Assembly (NCBI GenBank): GCA_009377605.1 | Contig: WHTT01000027.1 | Location: 1-64,000, forward strand | Length of the DNA stretch: 64,000 nucleotides | Direction: 5' to 3' | DNA from: Luteitalea sp. | GTDB lineage: Bacteria; Acidobacteriota; Vicinamibacteria; Vicinamibacterales; Vicinamibacteraceae | Part shown: positions 16,955 through 25,446 of the stretch, in pieces | Position numbering within the stretch: the first letter of the stretch is position 1 | Layout of the letters: the number at the start of each line of letters is the position of its first letter | Translations under genes and position numbers: made by a program | The notes under the pieces: generated by a model | What the model was told of the DNA's origin: nothing | What the model saw: the letters and a program-made list of their open reading frames with translations, nothing else | Database searches by the model: none

Positions 16955-17020
16955 GAAGAAGATGCCTGTCATCCTTTTCCTTACCATTCACGTGGAAGAA
17001 GATGACGGGCACCTTTTTCC
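16955..17020. repeat. Two tandem copies of a 26-bp repeat
   Basis: Imperfect 26-bp direct copies lie at 16955-16980 and 16995-17020. Both begin GAAGAAGATG and end CCTTTTCC or CTTTTTCC, with the variable centre CCTGTCAT or ACGGGCAC. The style resembles the poly-pyrimidine-flanked dispersed repeats at 21073-21129. They lie in the gap between the divergent HAD and ADOP genes. Confidence 0.7.
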
Positions 17021-17039
17021 CCTCCTTTTCTAACACAAC

Positions 17040-19433
17040 ATGAACGACTTATTTCCCGATTTCCGCCATAGTTTGCGCCAACTCCGGCGGCGCCCTGGGG
17101 TGGCCGCAGCCGCCATTGTGACGCTGGCGCTCGGCATTGGTGCGACGACGGCTATCTTCAGTGTCGCCAACGCCTCCTTGCTGCGGCCGCTGCCGTTTCC
17201 TGAACCGGACCGCCTCGTGCGCATATGGGAGACCAGTCCCAACGTCGGAGACTTTTCGGCCGCGGAGGCCAACTATCTCGACTTCCGCGCGCGGAGTCCG
17301 ACATTTGCGGAGATGGCCGCGCTCAGCGAGGTGAGAAACAACCTCACCTTGACCGGGCCCCGTGTACCCGAGCGACTCGACAGCGCGGCTGTCACGTCTT
17401 CGTTCTTTCGCGTGCTGGGTGTTGACGCTATCAGCGGTCGTACGTTTCTGCCTGCCGAGGATCGACAAGGCGGTCGTCGCGTAGTGGTCGTCAGCCATGC
17501 CTTCCGGGCTCGTCGGTTCGCCGCAGACGAGAATGTCGTCGGCCGCACGCTCCCCCTCGACGGCGAGGCCCATGAGATCGTGGGCGTCATGCCTCCGGGG
17601 TTCTCGACTCCCGAGGTCGACGTGTGGGTGCCGCTAGGCCCTGCTCCTTGCACTGACACCCCTTGCGCGCGCGACGATCGAGAGTTGGCCATGATTGGTC
17701 GGCTGAGGACCGGCGCGACGATCGAGCAGGCCCGCGCCGATCTCGACCTCGTTGCGCGCCAGCTTGGGACAGAGCACCCAGTCTCCAATCGCGGCTGGGG
17801 CGTGCGACTGGCGCCGTTCTCGGAGTGGATGATCGGTCCACAATTCCGCCAGAGCATCGCTATCCTGTTCGGTGCGGTCAGCCTGCTCTTACTCATGGCC
17901 TGCGCCAACGTCGCCAACCTGTTGCTGGCGCGTGCCACCACGCGAGACGTCGAGTTTGCCGTTCGTGCGGCCTTGGGCGCTGGCCACCGACGCCTGACTC
18001 GCCAGCTCCTCGCCGAGAGCACACTCATCGGCCTGCTGGGTGCGGCGCTCGGATTGGCCGTCGCACTTGGCGCTCTCGAGATGTTCGCGGTCGTCGACCC
18101 CGGTATCCCGCGACTCGCCGAAGCGACGATTGACATGAAGGTGCTGGCGTTCGCGTTCGGCGCTGGGCTCTTGACGAGCCTGCTGTTCGGGCTCGCTCCA
18201 GTGGCGAAGATCTGGCGCGCGGACGTGCAGCGTACGCTGCGACGAGCGAGCCGTGGCTCCTCGGGTGGCGGTCGACTGCGAGAGACGTTGACGGTCGCTC
18301 AAGTGGCACTCGCCCTGATGCTTCTCATCTCCGCCGGACTGTTGCTCAGCAGCTTCCTTCGCCTGCGCTCCGTCGACCTCGGCTTCGACGCGGAGCATGT
18401 CCTGGCCGTCCCGCTGACCCTTCAGGACGGCGAGCAGCACGCGACGTTCCTTCGAGAGATCACGAGCCGCCTCGAGCGTCTTCCCGGTGTGCGCGCCGCC
18501 GGCGCGACCACGACCAACCCTCTGCGCCAGTGGGGCTTCAGCAACGATGTTACGCCCGAGGAGCGCGCCGCCAGCGTGCCGCCGAGCGGCTTCATGCAGG
18601 CTGGGTGGCGCAGCGTCACGCCGGGGTTCTTCGACGCCATGGGGATACCGCTGCGCCGAGGACGCGTCTTCACGGCAGACGACCGAGCGGGCGGCATGCC
18701 GGTCGTCGTGATTTCCGAGACGCTGGCGCAGAGCATGTGGCCGAAGGCGGATGCGGTCGGCAAGCGTCTCTTCTGGGGAGGCGTCTCGGGGTCTCCCCGG
18801 CTCGTCGTGGGCGTGGTCGGGGACATCAGGGATGTTCAGCTCGACGCCGATCCGCCCCCGGTGATGTTCCTTCCCTATGATCAGGTTCCCGTTCCCGGAA
18901 TGACGTTGGTCGTCAGGACGGCTGGACGGCCGGGAGCCATCGCCGCGTCGGTGCGTGAGACGATTTGGGATGTGGATGGAACACTGCCCGTTCCGGAAGT
19001 GCAGTCGATCGGGCAGAATCGCGCCGCGGCCATGGCGGGCCCGCGCTTCAACACACTGCTCTTGGGAGTCTTTGCGGCCGCCGCGTTGATGCTTGCCGCC
19101 GTTGGCATCTATGCGGTCATGGCGTTTGCCGTCGCCCGGCGAACGCGCGAGATCGGCATTCGCGTGGCGCTCGGTGCAACGCCGAGGAACATTCGCAACT
19201 TGGTTCTGGGACGCGGCGCTGCGCTGGCCGCCTGCGGCATCGCGCTCGGCGCCGTCGGAGCCTGGGGTGCAACGCGGTTCCTCGGGGGCCTTCTCTATGA
19301 CACGGCGCCGACCGAGGCATGGACGTTCCTCGCCGCATCTCTGCTGCTCGGAAGCGCGGCTCTCGCAGCCAGCTATCTGCCCGCCCGCCGGGCGCTAGGT
19401 GTCGACCCCACCGTCGCCATGCGCGAGGAGTAG
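17040..19433 (+). CDS. ADOP-family FtsX/MacB-type permease
   Basis: This 797-residue permease has a complete duplicated MacB/FtsX layout. TM1 is IVTLALGIGATTAIFSVANA at about residue 26. The first periplasmic domain extends to about 270. Central helices include SIAILFGAVSLLLLMACANV and LTSLLFGLAPV. The second periplasmic domain is at about 425-650, and the last helices end YLPARRALGVDPTVAMREE. Unlike many ADOPs it lacks the long cytoplasmic N-terminal extension and has no PadR gene beside it. No ATPase gene is nearby. Start is ATG 17040, directly after the tandem repeat. The substrate is unknown. Confidence 0.9.
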   Translation: MNDLFPDFRHSLRQLRRRPGVAAAAIVTLALGIGATTAIFSVANASLLRPLPFPEPDRLVRIWETSPNVGDFSAAEANYLDFRARSPTFAEMAALSEVRNNLTLTGPRVPERLDSAAVTSSFFRVLGVDAISGRTFLPAEDRQGGRRVVVVSHAFRARRFAADENVVGRTLPLDGEAHEIVGVMPPGFSTPEVDVWVPLGPAPCTDTPCARDDRELAMIGRLRTGATIEQARADLDLVARQLGTEHPVSNRGWGVRLAPFSEWMIGPQFRQSIAILFGAVSLLLLMACANVANLLLARATTRDVEFAVRAALGAGHRRLTRQLLAESTLIGLLGAALGLAVALGALEMFAVVDPGIPRLAEATIDMKVLAFAFGAGLLTSLLFGLAPVAKIWRADVQRTLRRASRGSSGGGRLRETLTVAQVALALMLLISAGLLLSSFLRLRSVDLGFDAEHVLAVPLTLQDGEQHATFLREITSRLERLPGVRAAGATTTNPLRQWGFSNDVTPEERAASVPPSGFMQAGWRSVTPGFFDAMGIPLRRGRVFTADDRAGGMPVVVISETLAQSMWPKADAVGKRLFWGGVSGSPRLVVGVVGDIRDVQLDADPPPVMFLPYDQVPVPGMTLVVRTAGRPGAIAASVRETIWDVDGTLPVPEVQSIGQNRAAAMAGPRFNTLLLGVFAAAALMLAAVGIYAVMAFAVARRTREIGIRVALGATPRNIRNLVLGRGAALAACGIALGAVGAWGATRFLGGLLYDTAPTEAWTFLAASLLLGSAALAASYLPARRALGVDPTVAMREE

Positions 19434-19540
19434 AAGTCGAGTAGACTTGACCGCGTAACCCCGCGCAGCCGACGCGCCTGTGGACTCCGAGCCCTTCTGG
19501 GCGTGCCCGCCACGGCGGACGGCTGGCGAAACGGGGAGAG

Positions 19541-21064
19541 ATGGCGGAGGACAACGATCTGACGGAGGGCACCGTGACCACTGACAACAAAGAGCAAAAG
19601 AAGATGTCCCGGCGCGACTTCGGATCGCGGCTGGGCTTGGCTGCGGCAGGCGTCGTGACGGCGAGTGAAGCGCTGGGTCGAGGCAAGCTCGACGCGGCCC
19701 CGCTGATGAACAGCCGGGTACCAGGTGCCAACGACCGGGTCGTAATGGCGAGCATCGGCATCCGAGGACAGGGCAACGCGCTGAAGCGCGGCTTCGCGAG
19801 CCTGAAGAACGTCGAGATCAAGACGCTGTGCGATATCGACGCCAACCTCGCGGACGAACGGATCAACGACGAGCGTCTGGCCGACGTCCCGACATTCAAG
19901 CCGAACTTCGTCCAAGACCTTCGCAAGGTGCTGGACGACAAGGACATCGACGGCGTGATCATCGCGACGCCGAACCACTGGCATGCGCTGGCCACGATCT
20001 GGGCGCTCCAGGCGGGCAAGCACGTGTACGTGGAAAAGCCGTCCTCACACACGGTGTGGGAAGGACGCAAGATGGTGGAGGCCACCGAGAAGTACAAGAA
20101 GATCGTGCAGGTCGGGACGATGAACCGTAGCCGGCCGGCGGTGCGCGAAGCCATCGAGCTCATACACAATGGTGGGATCGGCAAGGTGTACATGGCGCGT
20201 GGTCTCTGCTTCAAGACACGGCCGTCGATCGGCAAGTTCCCGGATGGCCCGTTGCAGCCCGGCGAGCGCTACACGCTGAACGTCGAGAGCGATGATCCCG
20301 AGCCGACGTGGGACGCCGCCTACCTTTCCGAAGTGGACTACGACCTGTGGCTCGGCCCGGCGCCGGAGACGCCGTTCAACCGGAACCACTTCCACTACAA
20401 CTGGCACTGGCACTGGGACTACGGCAATGGCGACACCGGCAATCAAGGCCCGCACCAGTTCGACGTCGCGCGCTGGGGCCTCGGTAAGCAAGAGCACCCG
20501 ATGAAGATCTGCTCGATGGGCGGGTATTTCGGGCCGGAATCCTCCCAGAACACGCCCGATACGCAGACCGTGCTCTTCGAGTACGCCGACGGCACGATCC
20601 TCGAGTTCGGCACGCGCGGGGAATACACCAACGACGAGGGGACGCAGAAGATCGGCAACCTCTTCTACGGGAGCGAAGGCTGGCTGTGGATCGACGGCAA
20701 TGGGCGGGACTGGCAGTCGTATCGGGGACGCAAAGACGAGAAGGGTCCGGGCTCGAGCCAGTCAGCCGACAAGACCAATGGCGATGGTGGCGGCAGCGAT
20801 CCGAACGTCCTCACGAGTATCGAGTACCCGCACTATCAGAACTTCGTCGATGCGATCCGTGCCGACGATCCCAAGCTGCTCACGTGCGACGTCCTGGAGG
20901 GGCACCTCTCGTCCGCACTACCGCACTTGGCGAATGTCTCGTACCGCGTCGGCCGCGGGCTGAAGTTCGATGGGGAGACCGAGCGCTGCGTGGACGACCA
21001 GGAGGCGAACACGCTTCTGACGCGTGAGTACCGCAAGGGTTTCGAGGTGCCGGAGAACGTGTAG
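19541..21064 (+). CDS. Tat-exported Gfo/Idh/MocA-family oxidoreductase
   Basis: This 507-residue protein begins with a twin-arginine signal (MSRRDFGSRLGLAAAGVVTA from residue 22), so it should be folded in the cytosol and exported. The Rossmann domain follows (ASIGIRGQGNALKRGFASL) with the family motifs IIATPNHWHALATIWALQAG and HVYVEKPSSHTVWEG, in which the Lys of EKP is catalytic. A C-terminal alpha/beta domain with NWHWHWDYGNGDTGNQGPHQ probably binds the sugar substrate. Such Tat-exported members are common in Acidobacteria and Planctomycetes and act on sugars, usually with tightly bound NAD(P). The next gene encodes a secreted glycosidase-like protein and begins immediately after the stop, which suggests joint carbohydrate processing. 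Confidence 0.9.
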   Translation: MAEDNDLTEGTVTTDNKEQKKMSRRDFGSRLGLAAAGVVTASEALGRGKLDAAPLMNSRVPGANDRVVMASIGIRGQGNALKRGFASLKNVEIKTLCDIDANLADERINDERLADVPTFKPNFVQDLRKVLDDKDIDGVIIATPNHWHALATIWALQAGKHVYVEKPSSHTVWEGRKMVEATEKYKKIVQVGTMNRSRPAVREAIELIHNGGIGKVYMARGLCFKTRPSIGKFPDGPLQPGERYTLNVESDDPEPTWDAAYLSEVDYDLWLGPAPETPFNRNHFHYNWHWHWDYGNGDTGNQGPHQFDVARWGLGKQEHPMKICSMGGYFGPESSQNTPDTQTVLFEYADGTILEFGTRGEYTNDEGTQKIGNLFYGSEGWLWIDGNGRDWQSYRGRKDEKGPGSSQSADKTNGDGGGSDPNVLTSIEYPHYQNFVDAIRADDPKLLTCDVLEGHLSSALPHLANVSYRVGRGLKFDGETERCVDDQEANTLLTREYRKGFEVPENV

Positions 21065-21065
21065 C

Positions 21066-22520
21066 GTGCAACAAGGGGACAGGCCCCTTTTTCGGGATCG
21101 AGGCCGCCGGAAAAGGGGCCTGTCCCCTTTTCCGGCTGTTGGCGCAGCGGCACTGGCGCTTCTCGTCATGTTTCCAGCGTCACCGCGCGCCAACGACGGC
21201 GACGTGATAGCGCCGTGGCCCGAGAACCGCTCGTACTGGCAGTACAAGGGCCAGCCAATCCTCCTCCTCGGCGGCAGCGACGACGACAACGTGTTTCACT
21301 GGCCGGGCGAGCAGCTACGCCGGCAGCTGGATCTATTGCGGTCGGCCGGGGGCAACTACGTCCGCAACACGATGTCGGATCGAAAGGACCGTGGCTTCGA
21401 GCTGTATCCTTTCGAGCAGCTGGACAACGGCAAATACGACCTCGAGGTGTGGAACCCGGAGTACTGGAAGCGCTTCGAGCAGTTCCTCCGCTGGACCAAC
21501 GAACGGGACATCATCGTCCAGATAGAGGTGTGGGACCGATTCGATTACAGCCTCGAGCCTTGGACGAGCCATCCATACAATCCGAAGAACAACGTCAGCT
21601 TCACCGCGGAAGACTCGGGGCTTGCCGAAGAGTACCCCGAGCATCCGGGAAAGAACCTCCAGCCCTTCTTCTTCACCACACCGCCGCAGCGCAACAATGC
21701 CGTGCTCCTGAAGCACCAGCAGCGATTCGTCGATCGCATGCTGTCCTACACGCTGCGCTTTGGTCATATCCTCTATTGCATCGACAACGAAACGAGCGGT
21801 GAGGAGGCATGGAGCCGCTACTGGGCGGAACACATCAAGCAGCGGGCGCGCGAGCGCGGGCGAGCCGTTTACGTCACGGAGATGTGGGATCCCTGGGACA
21901 TCCAAGCCGACCAACACCGCCGCACGCTCGATCACCCGGAGCTGTACGACTTCGTCGATCTCTCACAGAACAACCATAACTCCGGCGCGGAGCACTGGCA
22001 GAACGCGCTCTGGGCACGCGGCTATCTCGCTGCAGCACCCAGGCCGATCAACACGGTGAAGACCTATGGCGCCGATGGCAACAAGTTCGGCCACAGCGAT
22101 CAGGATGGGCTCGAGCGATTCTTTCGGCACATCCTTGCCGGCTTTGCGGCTGCACGCTTCCACCGGCCGGACTCTGGGCTCGGCCTGAGCACGACCGCCC
22201 GGACCGCTATCCGCGCGGCGCGGCAGTTGGAGTCGATCGTGCCACCCTGGACCTTGCAGCCGCGGGAGGAGGTCCTCACCAACGGGTCGGGAAGCGATGT
22301 CTACCTCGCCGATGCGGGCGACGCGCTCGTCCTCTATTTTCCCAAGGGTGGCCGCGTGGAGGTCGCCATGCCGGATGGCAGCTACGACGTCAACTGGATT
22401 GGCGTCGGCAGCCTCCCGGTACAGACCAGAGAAGCCGCCAAGGACGGTCGGCTTGCGCTTGCCGCCCCGAGCCAAGGCCACTGGCTCGCCGTCGTCCGTA
22501 AGCATAGCGCAGGCCTTTGA
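21066..22520 (+). CDS. Secreted glycosidase-like protein
   Basis: The 484-residue product has an N-terminal export signal (hydrophobic core AVGAAALALLVMFPA, cleavage near SPRA). After that comes a TIM-barrel-like domain similar to putative glycoside hydrolases: YWQYKGQPILLLGGSDDDN, DLLRSAGGNYVRNTM, IIVQIEVWDRFDYS and LYCIDNETSGEEAW, whose acidic residues could be catalytic. A small C-terminal beta domain contains YDVNWIGVG. GTG 21066 lies 1 bp after the upstream stop, so the gene is coupled to the oxidoreductase. Its first 20 codons are made of a family C hairpin repeat, and its stop (TGA 22518-22520) lies in a partial family B repeat. Family assignment is tentative. Confidence 0.65.
   Translation: MQQGDRPLFRDRGRRKRGLSPFPAVGAAALALLVMFPASPRANDGDVIAPWPENRSYWQYKGQPILLLGGSDDDNVFHWPGEQLRRQLDLLRSAGGNYVRNTMSDRKDRGFELYPFEQLDNGKYDLEVWNPEYWKRFEQFLRWTNERDIIVQIEVWDRFDYSLEPWTSHPYNPKNNVSFTAEDSGLAEEYPEHPGKNLQPFFFTTPPQRNNAVLLKHQQRFVDRMLSYTLRFGHILYCIDNETSGEEAWSRYWAEHIKQRARERGRAVYVTEMWDPWDIQADQHRRTLDHPELYDFVDLSQNNHNSGAEHWQNALWARGYLAAAPRPINTVKTYGADGNKFGHSDQDGLERFFRHILAGFAAARFHRPDSGLGLSTTARTAIRAARQLESIVPPWTLQPREEVLTNGSGSDVYLADAGDALVLYFPKGGRVEVAMPDGSYDVNWIGVGSLPVQTREAAKDGRLALAAPSQGHWLAVVRKHSAGL
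21073..21129. repeat. Hairpin repeat, family C, inside a gene start
   Basis: There are perfect 19-bp inverted arms, AAGGGGACAGGCCCCTTTT (21073-21091) and its complement AAAAGGGGCCTGTCCCCTT (21111-21129), around a 19-nt loop. The element sits immediately behind the stop of the oxidoreductase and encodes the n-region of the next protein's signal peptide. Confidence 0.85.
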
Positions 22521-22592
22521 AGAAATTCCCTGGTAGCGCAGGCCTTTAGGCCTGCCTACGCCGCAATGGGCAGGCCTAAAGGCCTGCGCTAC
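22505..22592. repeat. Dispersed palindromic repeat, family B (copy 2 plus partial)
   Basis: A full 60-bp copy lies at 22533-22592 (GTAGCGCAGGCCTTTAGGCC at the left, GCTAC at the right). A partial left arm, TAGCGCAGGCCTTTGA, lies at 22505-22520. The partial arm contributes the last codons and the TGA stop of the glycosidase-like gene. Confidence 0.85.
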
Positions 22593-22605
22593 GGCGGTCG
22601 GTCAT

Positions 22606-23304
22606 TCAACGGAGCCCTGGGCTTAGGCTATGTCGGCGCAGCGCCTCGCCGATGCCCGCAACGTCGGTCAGGATGGCGTCACCGATATAGCGCAGGCTTG
22701 CCAATGCGCGGTCCCCGGCGTCTTGATGTCCGGCGCCGCAGGCATCGGTCACCACGATAGGGATATAACCTAGATCCGCGCCATGTCGGACCGTTGGCTC
22801 GATGCCGATCTCGGTGGCCACCCCGACGATGATGAAGGCGTTCACACCGCAGTCGCGCAGGGCAATATCGAGTGGCGTGCCCTCGAAGGCCGACATCGTG
22901 ATCTTGTCGAAGATCGCTTCCGACGGAAGGGGGCACAGCTCGGGCGTGAGCTGGAAGCCTGGTGTGTCGCGCAGGAACCACGGGCGCACGTCATTCGGGT
23001 CACTGACTCGCTGCCAGGCCATGGCCATGCGAAACTGGAAGATGCCCATCAGCTCCTTCGGCAACGACAGGTGCCGCATGAAGAAGACGCGAACGCCAGC
23101 TTGTCGAGCTGCCTGCAGCACCTCGGCAACCTTGGCGGTGACTTCGGCACCATGCTCGAGCTGCCGCAGGATGCCCACCTGCATGTCATAAACAATGAGC
23201 GCGAGGCGGCGTGGGTCACACACCTCGTCTAGATTGCGAGGAATCTCGAGGCCGTAAGCACTTTGCAAAACTGTCGTCTCCTCGTAACTCCGGTCGCTAC
23301 CCAT
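22606..23304 (-). CDS. Isochorismatase-fold hydrolase lacking the Cys nucleophile
   Basis: This 232-residue protein has the cysteine-hydrolase fold. Asp40 (IVYDMQVG) and Lys134 (FDKITMSAFEG) of the catalytic triad are present. The usual Cys is Gly167 (VATEIGIEPTVRHGAD), and the cis-peptide VGVAT loop is conserved. Replacement of Cys by Gly is known in isochorismatases of the PhzD type, which cleave a vinyl ether rather than an amide. The role could therefore be isochorismatase-like ether hydrolysis, or the protein may be an unknown non-amidase. It is divergent from the AsmA-like gene with a 38-bp gap. No siderophore or phenazine genes are near. Start is ATG 23304. Confidence 0.8.
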   Translation of the reverse strand: MGSDRSYEETTVLQSAYGLEIPRNLDEVCDPRRLALIVYDMQVGILRQLEHGAEVTAKVAEVLQAARQAGVRVFFMRHLSLPKELMGIFQFRMAMAWQRVSDPNDVRPWFLRDTPGFQLTPELCPLPSEAIFDKITMSAFEGTPLDIALRDCGVNAFIIVGVATEIGIEPTVRHGADLGYIPIVVTDACGAGHQDAGDRALASLRYIGDAILTDVAGIGEALRRHSLSPGLR

Positions 23305-23342
23305 GCTATGAAGGATGAGCGTAACATCGTAGGCGTTGTCCG

Positions 23343-24872
23343 ATGAAGAAGATTGCTCTCATCGCGATCGTGCTTCTCGTCCTGGCCGGCGTCGGGCTGT
23401 TCATTGCCGTGCGCCTGCTGCTCAACCCGGACAGCGTGCGCTCAGCCATCGAGGCGCAAGCAAGCGCTGCGCTCGGCATGCCGGTCAAGGCCAGTGCGGT
23501 GAGCGTCCAGCTGTGGCCGCGTGCGGGGTTGACGCTCGAAGACGTTCGGGTCGGCGAGCCAACCCAGGTCACCCTGCGGCGGGCGCTGCTCTCGACCGGC
23601 CTCTGGCCGCTTCTGTCACGTCGCGTAGAGGATGCAGAGGTCATTGTCGAAGATAGCCGTGTCGACTTGATCCAGGTGCTCGCCACATTGGACGCACTCG
23701 GTGACGCCCAAGCGTCACCGCAAGCCGAGGGCTCCTCCTCACCAGCGTTCACCATCGCCAGCGTGCGAACGATAGGACTGCGCAACGTGGAGCTCATGGT
23801 CGGCAAGCGTCGGGCCATCGTCTCGGTCGAATCGTCCCTCTCGGGCGATCGCCTCGACATCGCTCACCTGTCCGCCCGCGCCGAGGGATCCGAGCTCGAA
23901 GCGACAGGCAGTGTGGAAAGCCTTGCGCGCCGAGTGGCTCGCCTCGACATCGTCGCCGATCCGCTGGATCTCGATGGGCTCCTGGAGCTGGCGGCGGCGT
24001 TCTCCGGTCGGCCGGCGGATGGCGGCAGTCGCCCGACGAGCGGCGGTCCCATGGCAATCGACCTCCGCGCCAAGGTGCACGCAGGGAACGGTCGCTTCGC
24101 GGGGATGACGTTCACCGACCTGAAGATGATGATCGCGGTCACCCCGGAACGCGTCACGCTATCGCCACTGGCACTGCGGCTCTTCGACGGCGGCGTCAAG
24201 GGCGAGGTCGCCATCGATCTCGGCTCGCCGCCGGAGCTGCGCGTCGCCGGTACTTTCAGCGATGTCGATGTTCAGAAGCTCTCTGCCTTCGCCGGCCAAC
24301 CGAGCGCCATCACGGGCACGCTGAACGGCCGCATGAAGGTGAGCGGCCGCGGACTCGACCCGGCCTCGGCGCTGCAGGCCGCACGAGGCACTGCCGACGT
24401 CGCGATCGCGAAGGGCCGCATGCCCGGTCTCAACCTCGTGCGTCCGGTGGTGTTGTTCTTTGGTCATCCCAAGGGTGCGCCTCCAGAAGGAAGCGGCGAG
24501 GCGTTCGAGCGCATCTCCGCCACGCTCGCGATTGATCAAGGTCTGATTCAGACGGACGACCTGGCCTTTGAATCTCGCGATGTCGACATGGCCGGTAACG
24601 GCAGCCTCGCGACTGCCGGCGGCACGCTCGATGTTCGGGCGAACCTCATGCTGTCGGAAGAGCTGTCAGCCCAGGCGGGCCGAGACCTGGTGCGATACAC
24701 ACGAGAAGGCAACCGGGTGGTCCTGCCGGCGACGATTACCGGAACGGTCGCTGCGCCGCGCGTGATGATCGATGAAGGAGCGGCTGCCAAGCGCGCCATC
24801 CGCAACGAGCTGGAGCGGCGCACGAAGTCTGTATTGGACCGGCTGCTTCGGCGCAAGAAGCCGGAGCCCTAA
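23343..24872 (+). CDS. AsmA-like membrane-anchored protein
   Basis: This 509-residue protein has a single N-terminal membrane anchor (ALIAIVLLVLAGVGLFIAVR). The repetitive beta-rich domain that follows is typical of AsmA proteins, starting NPDSVRSAIEAQASAALGMP and VQLWPRAGLTLEDVRVG. The C-terminal half holds ITGTLNGRMKVSGRGLDP and DLAFESRDVDMAGNGSLATA, the AsmA/DUF-type repeats, and the end is basic (RLLRRKKPEP). AsmA-like proteins are thought to bridge membranes and help move phospholipids. Whether this short member spans the envelope is unclear. It is a single gene with ATG 23343. The downstream gene is convergent. Confidence 0.85.
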   Translation: MKKIALIAIVLLVLAGVGLFIAVRLLLNPDSVRSAIEAQASAALGMPVKASAVSVQLWPRAGLTLEDVRVGEPTQVTLRRALLSTGLWPLLSRRVEDAEVIVEDSRVDLIQVLATLDALGDAQASPQAEGSSSPAFTIASVRTIGLRNVELMVGKRRAIVSVESSLSGDRLDIAHLSARAEGSELEATGSVESLARRVARLDIVADPLDLDGLLELAAAFSGRPADGGSRPTSGGPMAIDLRAKVHAGNGRFAGMTFTDLKMMIAVTPERVTLSPLALRLFDGGVKGEVAIDLGSPPELRVAGTFSDVDVQKLSAFAGQPSAITGTLNGRMKVSGRGLDPASALQAARGTADVAIAKGRMPGLNLVRPVVLFFGHPKGAPPEGSGEAFERISATLAIDQGLIQTDDLAFESRDVDMAGNGSLATAGGTLDVRANLMLSEELSAQAGRDLVRYTREGNRVVLPATITGTVAAPRVMIDEGAAAKRAIRNELERRTKSVLDRLLRRKKPEP

Positions 24873-24881
24873 CCTCGCTCC

Positions 24882-25127
24882 TCAAGCGGTGACTCTGACG
24901 TTGTCATGCAGGAACTCCGGAGCGAAGTCGGCGCCGTTTGGCCAAACTAGGGTGCGGAACTCCGGATGAATGATGAACGACTTGAAGAACGCTGGATCAC
25001 GGAGTGGCTCGAACACTGAGCCGTGCAGCGCCGCGGCCAGATCGATCTCACCGCTCGTCCCATCTCGAAACCTGAGCCAGATGCTGTACCCGCCGACATA
25101 CCGTGCTTCGAGAACGTGGTAGTTCAT
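24882..25127 (-). CDS. DUF2442-like protein
   Basis: This 81-residue protein has the DUF2442 pattern: an N-terminal VLEARYVGGYSIWLRFRDGT, a central EIDLAAALHGSVFEPLRDPA, and FRTLVWPNGADFAPEFLHD near the end. It lies 4 bp behind a DUF4160 gene, a pairing seen in many genomes and sometimes suspected to be a toxin-antitoxin-like unit, although activity is unproven. ATG 25127 is chosen over the open frame to 25226 because it starts the conserved domain and follows the neighbour's stop. Confidence 0.8.
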   Translation of the reverse strand: MNYHVLEARYVGGYSIWLRFRDGTSGEIDLAAALHGSVFEPLRDPAFFKSFIIHPEFRTLVWPNGADFAPEFLHDNVRVTA

Positions 25128-25131
25128 GACG

Positions 25132-25389
25132 TCACTCCAAGGGAGCGATTTGTTTGAGGGGCTGCCCCTGACGGGCGAGCTCCCAATTGTCCAATAATTC
25201 TTGCTTGTGAAGGCCCGCCCACTCAAGTACGTGCCGAAGAGCTCTTGGTGGGAAGCTACCGTGCACAGTGTTCGTCTCTACTTCTACCGAGATCTCGTGT
25301 TCTCCGTACACAGCGTGGAAGTGGGCGACGCCATGTTCCTTGTAGAACATGCCGATGACGATGCCGAGAAATCGCGAGAGCTCGGGCAT
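25132..25389 (-). CDS. DUF4160-like protein
   Basis: This 85-residue protein matches the DUF4160 pattern: LSRFLGIVIGMFYKEHGVAH, then HFHAVYGEHEISVEVETNTV, and PPRALRHVLEWAGLHKQELL with a final NWELARQG. The His-rich HGVAHFHA segment is the family hallmark. It is the first gene of a pair with DUF2442 (4-bp gap). The function of the pair is unknown; regulatory or toxin-antitoxin-like roles have been proposed on the basis of gene order. Start is ATG 25389. Confidence 0.82.
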   Translation of the reverse strand: MPELSRFLGIVIGMFYKEHGVAHFHAVYGEHEISVEVETNTVHGSFPPRALRHVLEWAGLHKQELLDNWELARQGQPLKQIAPLE

Positions 25390-25446
25390 TGGCTCTTCAG
25401 CCTCCCAACCACGATCGGCGCGAAACCTAGTAGCGTTGTTTCGTTC

